64,000 nt of DNA from positions 1 through 64,000 of the forward strand of contig DDKB01000016.1 in NCBI GenBank assembly GCA_002339675.1, in the 5' to 3' direction. Below, one piece after another: positions 7,615 to 15,478 of the stretch. The translations under genes were made by a program, and so were the position numbers. Position 1 is the stretch's first letter; every line of letters begins with the position of its first letter. The DNA is from Stutzerimonas stutzeri. Its GTDB lineage: Bacteria; Pseudomonadota; Gammaproteobacteria; Pseudomonadales; Pseudomonadaceae. The notes under the pieces are model-generated. The model saw only the letters and a program-made list of their open reading frames with translations, did not search any database and was not told where the DNA came from.

Positions 7615-9005
7615 GCTTGGTCAACGACATGCTGCGCGACCTCGAGGCGCGCCGGGCGGATCCGGCCGAACGCCGCCAGCTGGGCGGTCTCCGCGCAGTC
7701 GACGAGATCGGTGCAACACGGCGCGGTCGCCGGACCGGTGTGCGCCGCGGCGTGCTGATCCTGACGCTGGCCGGGCTGATGGCGGGCGGCGTTTATACCC
7801 TGTCGGAGCGCCTGCCGCATCGCGCAGAGCGCGGCGCGGCGCCAGTGCTGATCTCGCCGGCGCAAGCTGCGGTCGAGCCGGCCGCTGTCGTCGACACGCC
7901 ACGTTTGCTGGAGGTTCTGCCGCAAAACGACGGACGGCATTTCGTGCTGCAGCTGCTGCTCGACCGGCCGGTCAGCTACCAGCGCACGGACGCTACCGGC
8001 GCCATCAGCTTCAAGCTGCCGGACGTGCGGTTCGCGGGCCAAGCCCTGTCCGGGCGCATCGAAAAGGACGGTCAGACCCTGTCCTGGCGCGTCGAGTCGC
8101 ACGACGGCGGCGTAGAGGTGATGTTGGTTGGCCTGGGCGATGCCCTGCAGGCCGCCGATCGGCTCGAACCGGCCGGGGACCGGGCGCAGCTGTGGCTGGA
8201 CGTGCCGCTGGAGGTCGCCGATGCGGCCGAGCAAGCGTCGTTGCCGGCGGCAGCGGTGGAACCGGACGAAGCGGACGCTGCGCAGTGGCCAGAGTGGACG
8301 ACCCGCGAAGCGGCACCGGCCGAAACGGCCCCGCCAGCCGTCACCCAGGTGTCCGACGCGTCCGGGAGCGCGCCTGTTCATCCTTCTGCATCGCAACGGA
8401 CGCCGCCCGTGGAACAGCGCCTGGAGATCGGCAGCCACCGACCCACCGCGCTGGCCGACGCGCGCCAGGCTCTGAATCGGGGCGATCACCGTTCGGCCAT
8501 CCGTCAATTGCAGGGGCTGGCACAAGCACAACCAGACAACGCCGAGGTCAGCCGCTGGCTGGCCCGGGCCTACCTGGCGGCCGGCGACACCCAGACCTTG
8601 CTGGGCTGGCTCCCGGCCCGGCTCGAACGCCGTCCCGATGACGCGGAGCTGCGCGAACTGCTCGCCCGCGGCCAGCTGCAGGCCGGCGACCAGGCCGCAG
8701 CCGTCGCCACGCTGCGCGCCCGGGCGCCCGCCATTCAGCGCAACGCCGGCTATCACGCGCTGCTGGCGGCGCTGTATCAGCAGGTCGGCGACTGGTCGTC
8801 CAGCGCTGCCCTGTATCGACAGCTGGTCGCGCTGCGGCCCGACCAGGCGTCTTGGCACCTGGGCCTGGCGATCGCGCTGGAACAGCTCGACCAGCGCCCG
8901 CAGGCCGCCCGTCACTACCGCATCGCGTTGCAAGGGCAGGGGCTCGACGGCAGCGCGCGCCAGTTCGCCGTCGAGCGCGCCAGTTCCTTGGGAGACAATC
9001 CATGA
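7611..9005 (+). CDS. mshN: MSHA biogenesis TPR protein MshN
   Basis: 464 residues. A short cytoplasmic head (S-L-V-N-D-M-L-R-D-L-E), one membrane helix at about 46-64, a beta-rich segment (about 90-200) that resembles an AMIN-type domain, a Pro/Ala-rich linker, then at least four tetratricopeptide repeats from about residue 285 to the end. TPR proteins of pilus systems stabilise the secretin or platform in the periplasm. The ATG overlaps the mshM stop. Length and layout fit MshN of other MSHA loci. Confidence 0.85.
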   Translation: MSLVNDMLRDLEARRADPAERRQLGGLRAVDEIGATRRGRRTGVRRGVLILTLAGLMAGGVYTLSERLPHRAERGAAPVLISPAQAAVEPAAVVDTPRLLEVLPQNDGRHFVLQLLLDRPVSYQRTDATGAISFKLPDVRFAGQALSGRIEKDGQTLSWRVESHDGGVEVMLVGLGDALQAADRLEPAGDRAQLWLDVPLEVADAAEQASLPAAAVEPDEADAAQWPEWTTREAAPAETAPPAVTQVSDASGSAPVHPSASQRTPPVEQRLEIGSHRPTALADARQALNRGDHRSAIRQLQGLAQAQPDNAEVSRWLARAYLAAGDTQTLLGWLPARLERRPDDAELRELLARGQLQAGDQAAAVATLRARAPAIQRNAGYHALLAALYQQVGDWSSSAALYRQLVALRPDQASWHLGLAIALEQLDQRPQAARHYRIALQGQGLDGSARQFAVERASSLGDNP

Positions 9006-10726
9006 CTCAGGACATTCGCCAGCGCAAGGTGCGCCTGGGCGACCTGCTGGTCCAGGCCGGGCTGATCAGCGAGGCCCAGTTGCAGCTGGCCCTGCAGGAT
9101 CAGAAGAGGACCGGCTCGAAGCTGGGCAGAACGGTGCTCGATCTCGGCTTCATCGACGAGGGGCGCCTGCTGCGCGCGCTGTCCGAGCAGTTGAACATCC
9201 CCTTCGTCGAACTCAAGCACTACAAGTTCGACAACCAGCTGACCCAGTCCCTGCCCGAAGCGGTGGCGCGGCGGTTCCGCGTCATCGTGCTGTCGCGCCA
9301 GGCCGACGGCGTGCTGGTGGGCATGACCGATCCGCTCGACCTGTTCGCCCAGGACGAGATGGAGCGCCTGCTCGGCAAGCGCGTATTCCCCGCCGTCGTG
9401 CGCGAAAGCGAACTGCTTGGCGCGCTCGACCAACTGTACCGGCGCACCAGCGAAATCGCCTCGCTGGCCGGCGAGCTGGAAGGCGAGCTGCAGGACAGCG
9501 ACTTCGACCTGTCGCGCCTGGGCGCCGAGAGCAACAGCGACGCACCGGTGGTGCGCCTGCTGCAGACGCTGTTCGAGGATGCCGTGCAGATGAAGGCCTC
9601 GGACATCCACATCGAGCCCGACGAGGGGCTGGTACGGATTCGCCAGCGCATCGACGGCGTGCTCAACGAACAGGTGATGAAGGAACACCGCGTCGCCTCG
9701 GCGCTGGTCATGCGCCTGAAGATCATGTCCGGCCTGGATATCTCGGAAAAGCGGCTGCCGCAGGACGGCCGCTTCAACATCCGGGTGAAGAACCGCAACC
9801 TCGATGTGCGGGTTTCCACGATGCCGGTGCAGTTCGGCGAGTCGGTGGTCATGCGCCTGCTTGACCAGAGCGGCGCCATGTTCAAGCTCGACGGAACCGG
9901 TATGCCGCCGGCGATGCTCGAGCGCTTCCGCCGTCTGCTGCAGCGACCCCACGGCATGGTACTGGTCACCGGGCCGACCGGCTCGGGCAAGACCACCACG
10001 CTCTACGCCGGCCTTTCCGAGCTGAACAGCCCGGAAAAGAAGATCATCACCGTCGAGGACCCGGTCGAATACCGCCTGCCGCGGATCAACCAGGTGCAGG
10101 TCAACGCCAAGATCGAGCTGACCTTCGCCCGCGTGCTGCGCGCTGCGCTGCGCCAGGATCCGGACATCGTGCTGGTCGGCGAAATCCGTGACCAGGAAAC
10201 CGCCGAGATCGGCCTGCGTGCCGCCCTGACCGGCCACCTGGTGCTCTCGACCCTGCACACCAACGACGCCCTGACCTCGGCCATGCGCCTGATCGACATG
10301 GGCGTCGAGCCCTTCCTCGTCGCCACGGCACTGAATGCGGTGCTGGCGCAACGGCTGATCCGGCGCGTCTGTGACAACTGTCAGGACGCGTACCAACCGG
10401 ATTCGCGACAGCTGGCCTGGCTGGAGGCGTTGCATGGTGCCTCGCTGGGTGACAAGCGCTTCCGCAAGGGCAGCGGCTGCCACCAGTGCCACAACAGCGG
10501 TTACAGCGGGCGGGTCGGCGTCTACGAATTGCTCGAACTGGACGAGGCGATGGTCGCGGCCCTGCGCCGCGGTGATCCACAGGGCTTCGCCGAAGCCGCG
10601 CGCCTGCAGCCGCACTACCGGCCACTGGCGGCCTGCGCGCTGGACTACGCCATCGCCGGTATCACCAGCGTGGACGAAGTGCTGAAGGTCTGCGCGACCC
10701 TGGCGGACGACGAGGTGGCCCCGTGA
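9002..10726 (+). CDS. mshE: MSHA pilus extension ATPase MshE (PilB/GspE family)
   Basis: A 574-residue secretion ATPase that powers pilus assembly at the inner membrane. An N-terminal MshEN domain (about 1-150) carries the R-L-G-D-L-L-V-Q-A-G-L-I pattern that binds cyclic di-GMP in family members. Walker A is G-P-T-G-S-G-K-T (324-331), Walker B lies in D-I-V-L-V-G-E-I-R-D (about 386-395), and a zinc tetracysteine is formed by C-D-N-C (about 457) and C-H-Q-C (about 492). The start follows GGGAGACAATCC. No PilT-like retraction ATPase is in the window. Confidence 0.95.
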   Translation: MTQDIRQRKVRLGDLLVQAGLISEAQLQLALQDQKRTGSKLGRTVLDLGFIDEGRLLRALSEQLNIPFVELKHYKFDNQLTQSLPEAVARRFRVIVLSRQADGVLVGMTDPLDLFAQDEMERLLGKRVFPAVVRESELLGALDQLYRRTSEIASLAGELEGELQDSDFDLSRLGAESNSDAPVVRLLQTLFEDAVQMKASDIHIEPDEGLVRIRQRIDGVLNEQVMKEHRVASALVMRLKIMSGLDISEKRLPQDGRFNIRVKNRNLDVRVSTMPVQFGESVVMRLLDQSGAMFKLDGTGMPPAMLERFRRLLQRPHGMVLVTGPTGSGKTTTLYAGLSELNSPEKKIITVEDPVEYRLPRINQVQVNAKIELTFARVLRAALRQDPDIVLVGEIRDQETAEIGLRAALTGHLVLSTLHTNDALTSAMRLIDMGVEPFLVATALNAVLAQRLIRRVCDNCQDAYQPDSRQLAWLEALHGASLGDKRFRKGSGCHQCHNSGYSGRVGVYELLELDEAMVAALRRGDPQGFAEAARLQPHYRPLAACALDYAIAGITSVDEVLKVCATLADDEVAP

Positions 10727-11226
10727 ACATCGTGCCTGCACCACGCCGCATGGTCGCTGCGCCGATCTTTGGCCAAGACGATACCCGGCCGGGTTTTGGG
10801 GCCCGTTTAGGAGCCAGCTTGCTGGCGAATCGCCGGCGTCCGGTGAGGGTAGGGCTTCGCGAGCAAGCTCGTTCCTGCGGACGGGGCGGGCGTGGTGCGT
10901 TTCGTGCTGTCACGGCCACTGCGTTGATTATCGATAAAGACACTGCCCAGCCGATCCCGGCGGATCCTGTAGGAGCCAGCTTGCTGGCGAATCGCCGGCG
11001 TCCGGTGAGGGTAGGGCTTCGCGAGCAAGCTCGTTCCTGCGGACGGGGCGGGCGTGGTGCGTTTCGTGCTGTCACGGCCACTGCGTTGATTGTCGATAAA
11101 GACACTGCCCAGCCGATCCCGGCGGATCCTGTAGGAGGCAGCTTGCTGGCGAATCGCCGGTGTCCGGTTAGGGAAGGGCTTCGCGAGCAAGCTCGCTCCT
11201 ACCGTCGTGTGGGAGGGGGCGTCTGA
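10723..11226 (+). other. Open reading frame running through the palindrome array
   Basis: A 167-codon frame opens at GTG 10723, inside the mshE stop (GTGA), and closes at TGA 11224-11226, overlapping the mshG start (TGATG). The protein would be two near-identical 54-residue blocks (G-A-S-L-L-A-N-R-R-R...) and a partial third. It reads as translated palindrome DNA, not as a domain. It may matter only by keeping ribosomes on the transcript between mshE and mshG. I do not call it a functional protein gene. Confidence 0.3.
10809..11203. repeat. Tandem 162-bp REP-pair (BIME-like) array, 2.4 copies
   Basis: Copies start at 10809, 10971 and 11133, an exact period of 162 bp. Each copy holds a palindromic unit AGGAGCCAGCTTGCTGGCGA and, about 45 bp on, its inverted partner GCGAGCAAGCTCGTTCCT, followed by a unique spacer of about 92 bp with a TATCGATA-like core. 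Copies 1 and 2 look identical except for one A/G change in that core; copy 3 is diverged and ends after its inverted unit. Paired, inverted REPs of this kind are typical of Pseudomonas genomes and are usually mobilised by RAYT enzymes; none is encoded here. Confidence 0.85.
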
Positions 11227-12464
11227 TGCCTTCCTTCCGTTACACCGGTCGCAACGCCCAGGGCGCGAAGGTCAGCGGCGGGCTGGAAGCTGCCACTGCC
11301 GACGCCGTCGCGGGCGAACTGCTGTCACGGCAAATCACCCCGCTGACCATCGAAGCCAGTGAAAATCAGGCGGGCAGCGGCGATGCGTTGGCGGTGCTGC
11401 GCGAAAAGCTGCGGCGCAAGCGCGTCGATCTGGATGAGCTGATCATCTTCAGCCGCCAGATGTACAGCCTGAGCAAGGCCGGCGTGCCCATTATCCGAGC
11501 CATTGGTGGCCTGGCCGAATCCAGCCGCAACCTGTACTTGCGCGAGGTCCTGCAGGACGTGCGCGCCAGCCTGGAAAGTGGTCAATCGATGGCCGTGGCG
11601 CTGAACGCCCACCCCAAGGTATTCAACAACCTGTTCGTCAGCATGGTCAGCGTCGGTGAGAACACCGGCCAGCTCGATCAGGCGTTCAAGCAGCTGGCGG
11701 CCTATCTGGAGCTCGAGCGCGAGACCCGCAAGCGCATCAAGCAGGCCACCCGCTACCCGATATTCGTCATGGTCGCCATGGGCGTCGCGCTGGCGGTGAT
11801 CAACCTGCTGGTGATCCCCGCGTTCGCCAAGGTCTTTGCCCAGTTCCACGCCCAGCTGCCGTGGGCCACCCGCGTGCTGATCGGCACCTCCAATTTCATG
11901 CGCGATTATTGGTGGCTGTTGCTACTGGGCATCGTTGGCGGGCTTTACGCCTTCTTCAAATGGATCGAGACCGATGCCGGTCGACTCCAGTGGGACCGCG
12001 TCAAATTGCGCCTGCCCATCGTCGGCGGCATTTTTGAACGCATCGCCCTGGCGCGCTTCACCCGTACCTTCGCGATGATGTACCGCGCCGGTGTGCCGTT
12101 GCTTCAGACCCTTTCGATCAACAGCGCCAGCGTCGGCAACCAGCATATCGGCCAGGCGATTCTCGGCATCCGTGAAAGCGTCGAGCGCGGCGAAGCCCTG
12201 ACCCGCTCGGCGCACAACTCCGGCCTGTTCACGCCGTTAGTACTGCAGATGATGGCCGTCGGCGAAGAAACCGGTGCGCTGGACGACCTTTTTATCGAAG
12301 TCGCCGACTTCTACGAGCAGGAGGTGGACTACGACCTCAAGCAGCTGGCCGATGCCATCGAACCGATCCTCATCGTCTGCATGGGCGTGATGGTGTTGGT
12401 GCTGGCGCTAGGTGTGTTCCTGCCAATGTGGGAACTGGGCGCGGCGGCGCAGGGGAGGGGGTGA
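11226..12464 (+). CDS. mshG: MSHA platform protein MshG (PilC/GspF family)
   Basis: A 412-residue polytopic inner-membrane protein that holds and guides pilins over the ATPase. It contains two GspF domains (about 75-198 and 278-400) and three membrane segments, near residues 167-190, 216-236 and 372-399. It opens F-R-Y-T-G-R-N-A-Q-G as family members do. A GGGAGGGGG tract 7-15 bases upstream of ATG 11226 is a strong ribosome site. It is separated from its usual upstream partner mshE by the 162-bp repeat array. Confidence 0.92.
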   Translation: MPSFRYTGRNAQGAKVSGGLEAATADAVAGELLSRQITPLTIEASENQAGSGDALAVLREKLRRKRVDLDELIIFSRQMYSLSKAGVPIIRAIGGLAESSRNLYLREVLQDVRASLESGQSMAVALNAHPKVFNNLFVSMVSVGENTGQLDQAFKQLAAYLELERETRKRIKQATRYPIFVMVAMGVALAVINLLVIPAFAKVFAQFHAQLPWATRVLIGTSNFMRDYWWLLLLGIVGGLYAFFKWIETDAGRLQWDRVKLRLPIVGGIFERIALARFTRTFAMMYRAGVPLLQTLSINSASVGNQHIGQAILGIRESVERGEALTRSAHNSGLFTPLVLQMMAVGEETGALDDLFIEVADFYEQEVDYDLKQLADAIEPILIVCMGVMVLVLALGVFLPMWELGAAAQGRG

Positions 12465-12467
12465 GTA

Positions 12468-12488
12468 CCTGGCAGAGAACTTGCCAGG
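12468..12488 (+). promoter_or_regulatory. Hairpin with sigma-54-like -24/-12 spacing before mshB
   Basis: CCTGGCA pairs perfectly with TGCCAGG over a 7-base loop just after the mshG stop. The same bases contain GG at 12471-12472 and GC at 12483-12484, ten bases apart, as in sigma-54 promoters (TGGCAG-N5-TTGC). Either reading is possible: an RNA stem between mshG and the pilin genes, or a promoter for the pilin cluster. Type IV pilin genes of pseudomonads are often sigma-54 dependent. Confidence 0.35.
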
Positions 12489-12551
12489 GCTGTGCAGCAG
12501 CGGGTTGACCGTCAAGGTTCCGGCGTGCGGTTGCGGTAACAAAAGTCGCGG

Positions 12552-12571
12552 ACAGGTCAAGGAAGACCTGT
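12552..12571 (+). other. Second perfect hairpin in the mshG-mshB gap
   Basis: ACAGGTC (12552-12558) and GACCTGT (12565-12571) form a perfect 7-bp stem with an AAGGAA loop. No T-run follows, so it is not a standard terminator. It lies 63 bases before the mshB start and could be a transcript-stability or operator element. Confidence 0.35.
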
Positions 12572-12634
12572 TGGCACAAACAGAACGGTTCGGCCACGGA
12601 ACGGCCGCGTTGACCGGCAAAACGAGGAGCAGCA

Positions 12635-13138
12635 ATGAACAGGAACAAGGGTTTCACGATGATCGAGTTGGTGGTGGTCATCGCCATTCTCGGCATTCTC
12701 GCAGCGGTTGCCTTGCCGCGTTTCATCGACGTTGCGGACGATGCGCATGAAGCCTCCGTGCGAGGCACGGGCGGGGCGCTGGCCTCTGCCGTCATGCTCG
12801 CCCGCGCGCAGTGGGAAGTTAACCGGGGCAAGGGCGTGACGTCGAACGACAACGTCGCCGGGTTTGGTGCCGGCAACATCGACGTCAACACCAGCGGCTG
12901 GCCGGTCGGCATCGACGGTGGCAACACGCTTGGGTCGGTAGCCGATTGCCAGGCGCTCTGGACCAACCTGCTACAGGGTTCGGCGCCGACCATCACGGGT
13001 ACCAACCCGAACTACGTCGCCACGTTGTCTGGCGCTACTGGCCAGGCCTGTACCTACACCTACCAGGGCCAGGGCAACAACGACACCATCATCTACGACT
13101 CGGCGCTGGGCACCGTCGTCACGACTTTTAAACCGTAA
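12635..13138 (+). CDS. mshB: MSHA pilin-like protein MshB
   Basis: A 167-residue class IV prepilin. The leader M-N-R-N-K-G6 is cut before F7, leaving the conserved mature F-T-M-I-E5 and a hydrophobic helix up to about residue 30. The globular part has two Cys (near 108 and 134) that could form a disulphide. GAGGAGCAGCA precedes the start. It is the first gene of the pilin cluster, after a 170-bp gap. MshB is considered a minor pilin in characterised MSHA systems. The required prepilin peptidase is not encoded in this window. Confidence 0.8.
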   Translation: MNRNKGFTMIELVVVIAILGILAAVALPRFIDVADDAHEASVRGTGGALASAVMLARAQWEVNRGKGVTSNDNVAGFGAGNIDVNTSGWPVGIDGGNTLGSVADCQALWTNLLQGSAPTITGTNPNYVATLSGATGQACTYTYQGQGNNDTIIYDSALGTVVTTFKP

Positions 13139-13163
13139 TACCAACTGCCTCGGGGGCATCGAA

Positions 13164-13631
13164 ATGAAGAAACAACAAAGCGGCTTCACCATGATTGAAC
13201 TGATCATGGTCATTGTGATTCTGGGGATTCTGGCGGCGTTTGCTTTGCCGAAGTTTGCTGATTTTAGTACTGACGCTCGTGCGGCATCGGTTAAAGGCGC
13301 TGCTGGGGCTATCAAGTCCGCTTCGGCTATTGCTCACTCCGTATATCTGGCCGGTAAAACCACAACGACGGGTTCGGGTACCAATGCAGTTACGTCCGTC
13401 AAACTGGAGGGCACAGACATCGCAATGGTAAACGGCTACCCAAGCTCGGCCGGAATTCTTCTGGCAGCGCAAATTACGTCGGATGACTTCGATGTGGTCG
13501 GGACCACTGGTTCCCCTGCAACCGTGTCAGCAAAGAACGTCACGGATGCAACGAAATGTCAGGTCAAGTACACCGAAGCGACTTCGACTGCCGCACCGCA
13601 AATTGCGTTTGATGTTTCCTCCTGCAAATGA
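13164..13631 (+). CDS. mshA: MSHA major pilin MshA
   Basis: A 155-residue prepilin with leader M-K-K-Q-Q-S-G7 and mature start F-T-M-I-E-L. It is probably the main structural subunit, judged from gene order (second in mshBACD), small size, Ala/Ser/Thr-rich body and a C-terminal pair of Cys (near 137 and at 154) that would form the D-loop. A GGGGG tract lies 7-11 bases before the ATG. The coding sequence is visibly richer in A+T and in T-ending codons than its neighbours, hinting at recombination or exchange of the pilin gene. Confidence 0.85.
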   Translation: MKKQQSGFTMIELIMVIVILGILAAFALPKFADFSTDARAASVKGAAGAIKSASAIAHSVYLAGKTTTTGSGTNAVTSVKLEGTDIAMVNGYPSSAGILLAAQITSDDFDVVGTTGSPATVSAKNVTDATKCQVKYTEATSTAAPQIAFDVSSCK

Positions 13632-13692
13632 ATAGAGCTTGCTGCTCTTGGCTAATCTGGTCAGTAGCAAAGCGACTTGACAGAGTTGACGT

Positions 13693-14136
13693 ATGAGGCA
13701 ACGCGGCTTCACCCTCGTCGAGCTGATCATGACGCTCGTCATTATCGGCATCCTCGCCGCTGTGGTGGGGCCGCGTTTCTTCGATCGACAGGTGTTCGAC
13801 GAACGCCTTTTTTTTGAAGAGACGGTCTCGGCCGTGCGCTACGCACAGAAGCTGGCCCTTGCAAGTGGTTGCCTGACTCAGGTCAGCCTGGGATCCAGTG
13901 GTGGCTACCATCTGCGCCGAGCCGCGAACTGCACGTCGGGCGCATACAGTGCCGAGGTGCAGGGGCCGGACGGCCAGATTCCCTTCGCCAATACCGAAGT
14001 GCCCACGGGCGTGTCGGTGTCGGCGACCAATTTTCCCGTGGTGTTCGACTCGCTGGGGCGTCCCTCCAGCGCGGCGAGCGCCACCATCGGTGCGTTCACC
14101 TTCAGCGTGACCGCCGAAACCGGGCTGGTGCAATGA
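13693..14136 (+). CDS. mshC: MSHA minor pilin MshC
   Basis: A 147-residue prepilin with a very short leader M-R-Q-R-G5 and mature start F-T-L-V-E-L-I. The body is predicted to be GspH/FimT-like and has two Cys (near 60 and 77). It follows mshA after a 61-bp gap that contains a weak AGAGC-TTGCT-GCTCT stem, which might lower downstream expression relative to the major pilin. Its stop overlaps the mshD start (ATGA). Likely part of a tip or priming complex. Confidence 0.8.
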   Translation: MRQRGFTLVELIMTLVIIGILAAVVGPRFFDRQVFDERLFFEETVSAVRYAQKLALASGCLTQVSLGSSGGYHLRRAANCTSGAYSAEVQGPDGQIPFANTEVPTGVSVSATNFPVVFDSLGRPSSAASATIGAFTFSVTAETGLVQ

Positions 14137-14606
14137 AGCACCAGCGCGGCATGACGTTGATCGAACTGGTGATCACCATCGTGATCGTCGGTATCGCGGC
14201 TGCGGCGCTGTATTCTGCCATGGCCGCCATTATTGGCCGTTCGGCGGACCCCCTGTTGCGCCAGCAGAGCCTGGCACTCGCCGAGGCCTACCTCGAAGAA
14301 ATCGAGTTGCAGGCGTTTGCCACCCAAGCCAACGCTGCATGCAACCCGGCGCGGGCCTGTTTCAATGACGTTCGCGACTACCACGCCTTGTCGGAGGCGC
14401 CGCACGATGCCTTCGGAAATGCGCTCGCTGACCTGGGCGATTATCGGGTGGCGGTTTCGGTCACCGGCCCGCAGGCGTGGAACGGGGTATCGGCCCTGCG
14501 CATCGACCTGAGCGTGACCGACCCGGCTGGCGCGACGGTGCAGCTGAGCGGCTACCGGACCTGTTATGGCGAAACCGATAGTGCGGGAGCGAACCTGTGC
14601 CCGTGA
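14133..14606 (+). CDS. mshD: MSHA minor pilin MshD
   Basis: A 157-residue prepilin with leader M-K-H-Q-R-G6 and mature start M-T-L-I-E-L-V-I-T-I. Met instead of Phe at mature position 1 is permitted. The body has several Cys (C-N-P-A-R-A-C, and two more near the C-terminus). It resembles PilV/GspI-type minor pilins. The ATG overlaps the mshC stop, and the end overlaps the GTG start of mshO, indicating translational coupling along the cluster. Confidence 0.8.
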   Translation: MKHQRGMTLIELVITIVIVGIAAAALYSAMAAIIGRSADPLLRQQSLALAEAYLEEIELQAFATQANAACNPARACFNDVRDYHALSEAPHDAFGNALADLGDYRVAVSVTGPQAWNGVSALRIDLSVTDPAGATVQLSGYRTCYGETDSAGANLCP

Positions 14607-15478
14607 CGTCGCGCGGTTTCACGCTGGTCGAACTGGTCATGGTCATCGCCCTAGCGGGGCTGGTCGCGGTGATGGTGTCCACCGTGCTCGGCCGGCCGAT
14701 GGAAACCTTTGCGGCCCAGAGCCGGCGTGCCGAGCTGGTCGACCTCGGGGCCGGTGCGCTGCAGCGATTGACGCGCGATGTACGCCTTGCCGTTCCCAAT
14801 TCCCTGCGGGTGTCGGCCGATGGGCAGGCGCTTGAACTGCTGCTGATTCACAGTGCCGGCCGTTACCGTCCCAATCGCAACGACAGCGACGGGCTGCGGT
14901 TCGGCGAAGCCGCTGTCGGTTGTGGCAGTACCACCGCTGACCTGAGCTGCGACAGCGTTCAGTTACTCGCACCGTCGATCGACCTGGCGGGGGCTCGCTG
15001 GATGGTGCTCTACAACGTCGGTGCTGAGTCCGGCGGTGCGCCGGTGGCGGGTGCCAACGTGTGGAAGTACGCCAATCCGGGCGTGATCACTCCGAGCGGG
15101 ACGAATTTTTCACTCCGCGCCGGCCCGCCATCTGACGAATCGCTCGTTGCACTCGGCAACTTGCCCCCCGGTGGATTCCGCTTTGCGCTGGCTTCGCCCC
15201 AGCGCCGGTTGTATCTGGCAGAGCGGGTTGTGGGCTATCGCTGTCAGGGTGGCGAGCTGGTTCGGTATACCTATGAGCAGTTGCTGGAAAACGTGCCGGC
15301 GGCGCCGCCAGCAGGGTCGGACCCGCAGGTACTCACCGATGACGTGAGCGAATGCCGCTTCAGCTACCGGGCCGGCACGGCACAGCGGGGCGGGTTACTG
15401 AGCCTTTTGCTCGGCATTACCCAGGATGGGGAATCCCTTCGTCTCACTCAGCAGGTCCATGTCGACAATGCGCCCTGA
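14597..15478 (+). CDS. mshO: MSHA minor pilin MshO
   Basis: A 293-residue prepilin-like protein, longer than the other pilins. The leader is short (V/M-P-V-T-S-R-G7) and the mature start is F-T-L-V-E-L-V-M-V-I. GTG 14597 lies inside the mshD end. The body corresponds to PilW/GspJ-like minor pilins and contains paired Cys (C-G-S-T-T-A-D-L-S-C). It probably joins MshC, D and P in a priming complex at the pilus tip. Confidence 0.8.
   Translation: MPVTSRGFTLVELVMVIALAGLVAVMVSTVLGRPMETFAAQSRRAELVDLGAGALQRLTRDVRLAVPNSLRVSADGQALELLLIHSAGRYRPNRNDSDGLRFGEAAVGCGSTTADLSCDSVQLLAPSIDLAGARWMVLYNVGAESGGAPVAGANVWKYANPGVITPSGTNFSLRAGPPSDESLVALGNLPPGGFRFALASPQRRLYLAERVVGYRCQGGELVRYTYEQLLENVPAAPPAGSDPQVLTDDVSECRFSYRAGTAQRGGLLSLLLGITQDGESLRLTQQVHVDNAP

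Noticed and set aside
8915..10744. A 609-codon minus-strand frame opposite mshE
   Set aside because: Antisense shadow of the mshE codon bias; no family pattern, and mshE is certain.
10807..11190. Minus-strand frame through the palindrome array
   Set aside because: Arises from the same in-frame repeat periodicity, has no ribosome site linked to a gene, and lies against the operon direction.
10809..11203. Tandem repeats considered as a CRISPR array
   Set aside because: The whole 162-bp unit repeats, including the part between palindromes; there are no unique spacers and no cas genes.
13676..13720. TTGACA upstream of mshC as a promoter
   Set aside because: A perfect -35 hexamer, but no -10 at 16-18 bases, and that spacing falls inside the mshC coding sequence.
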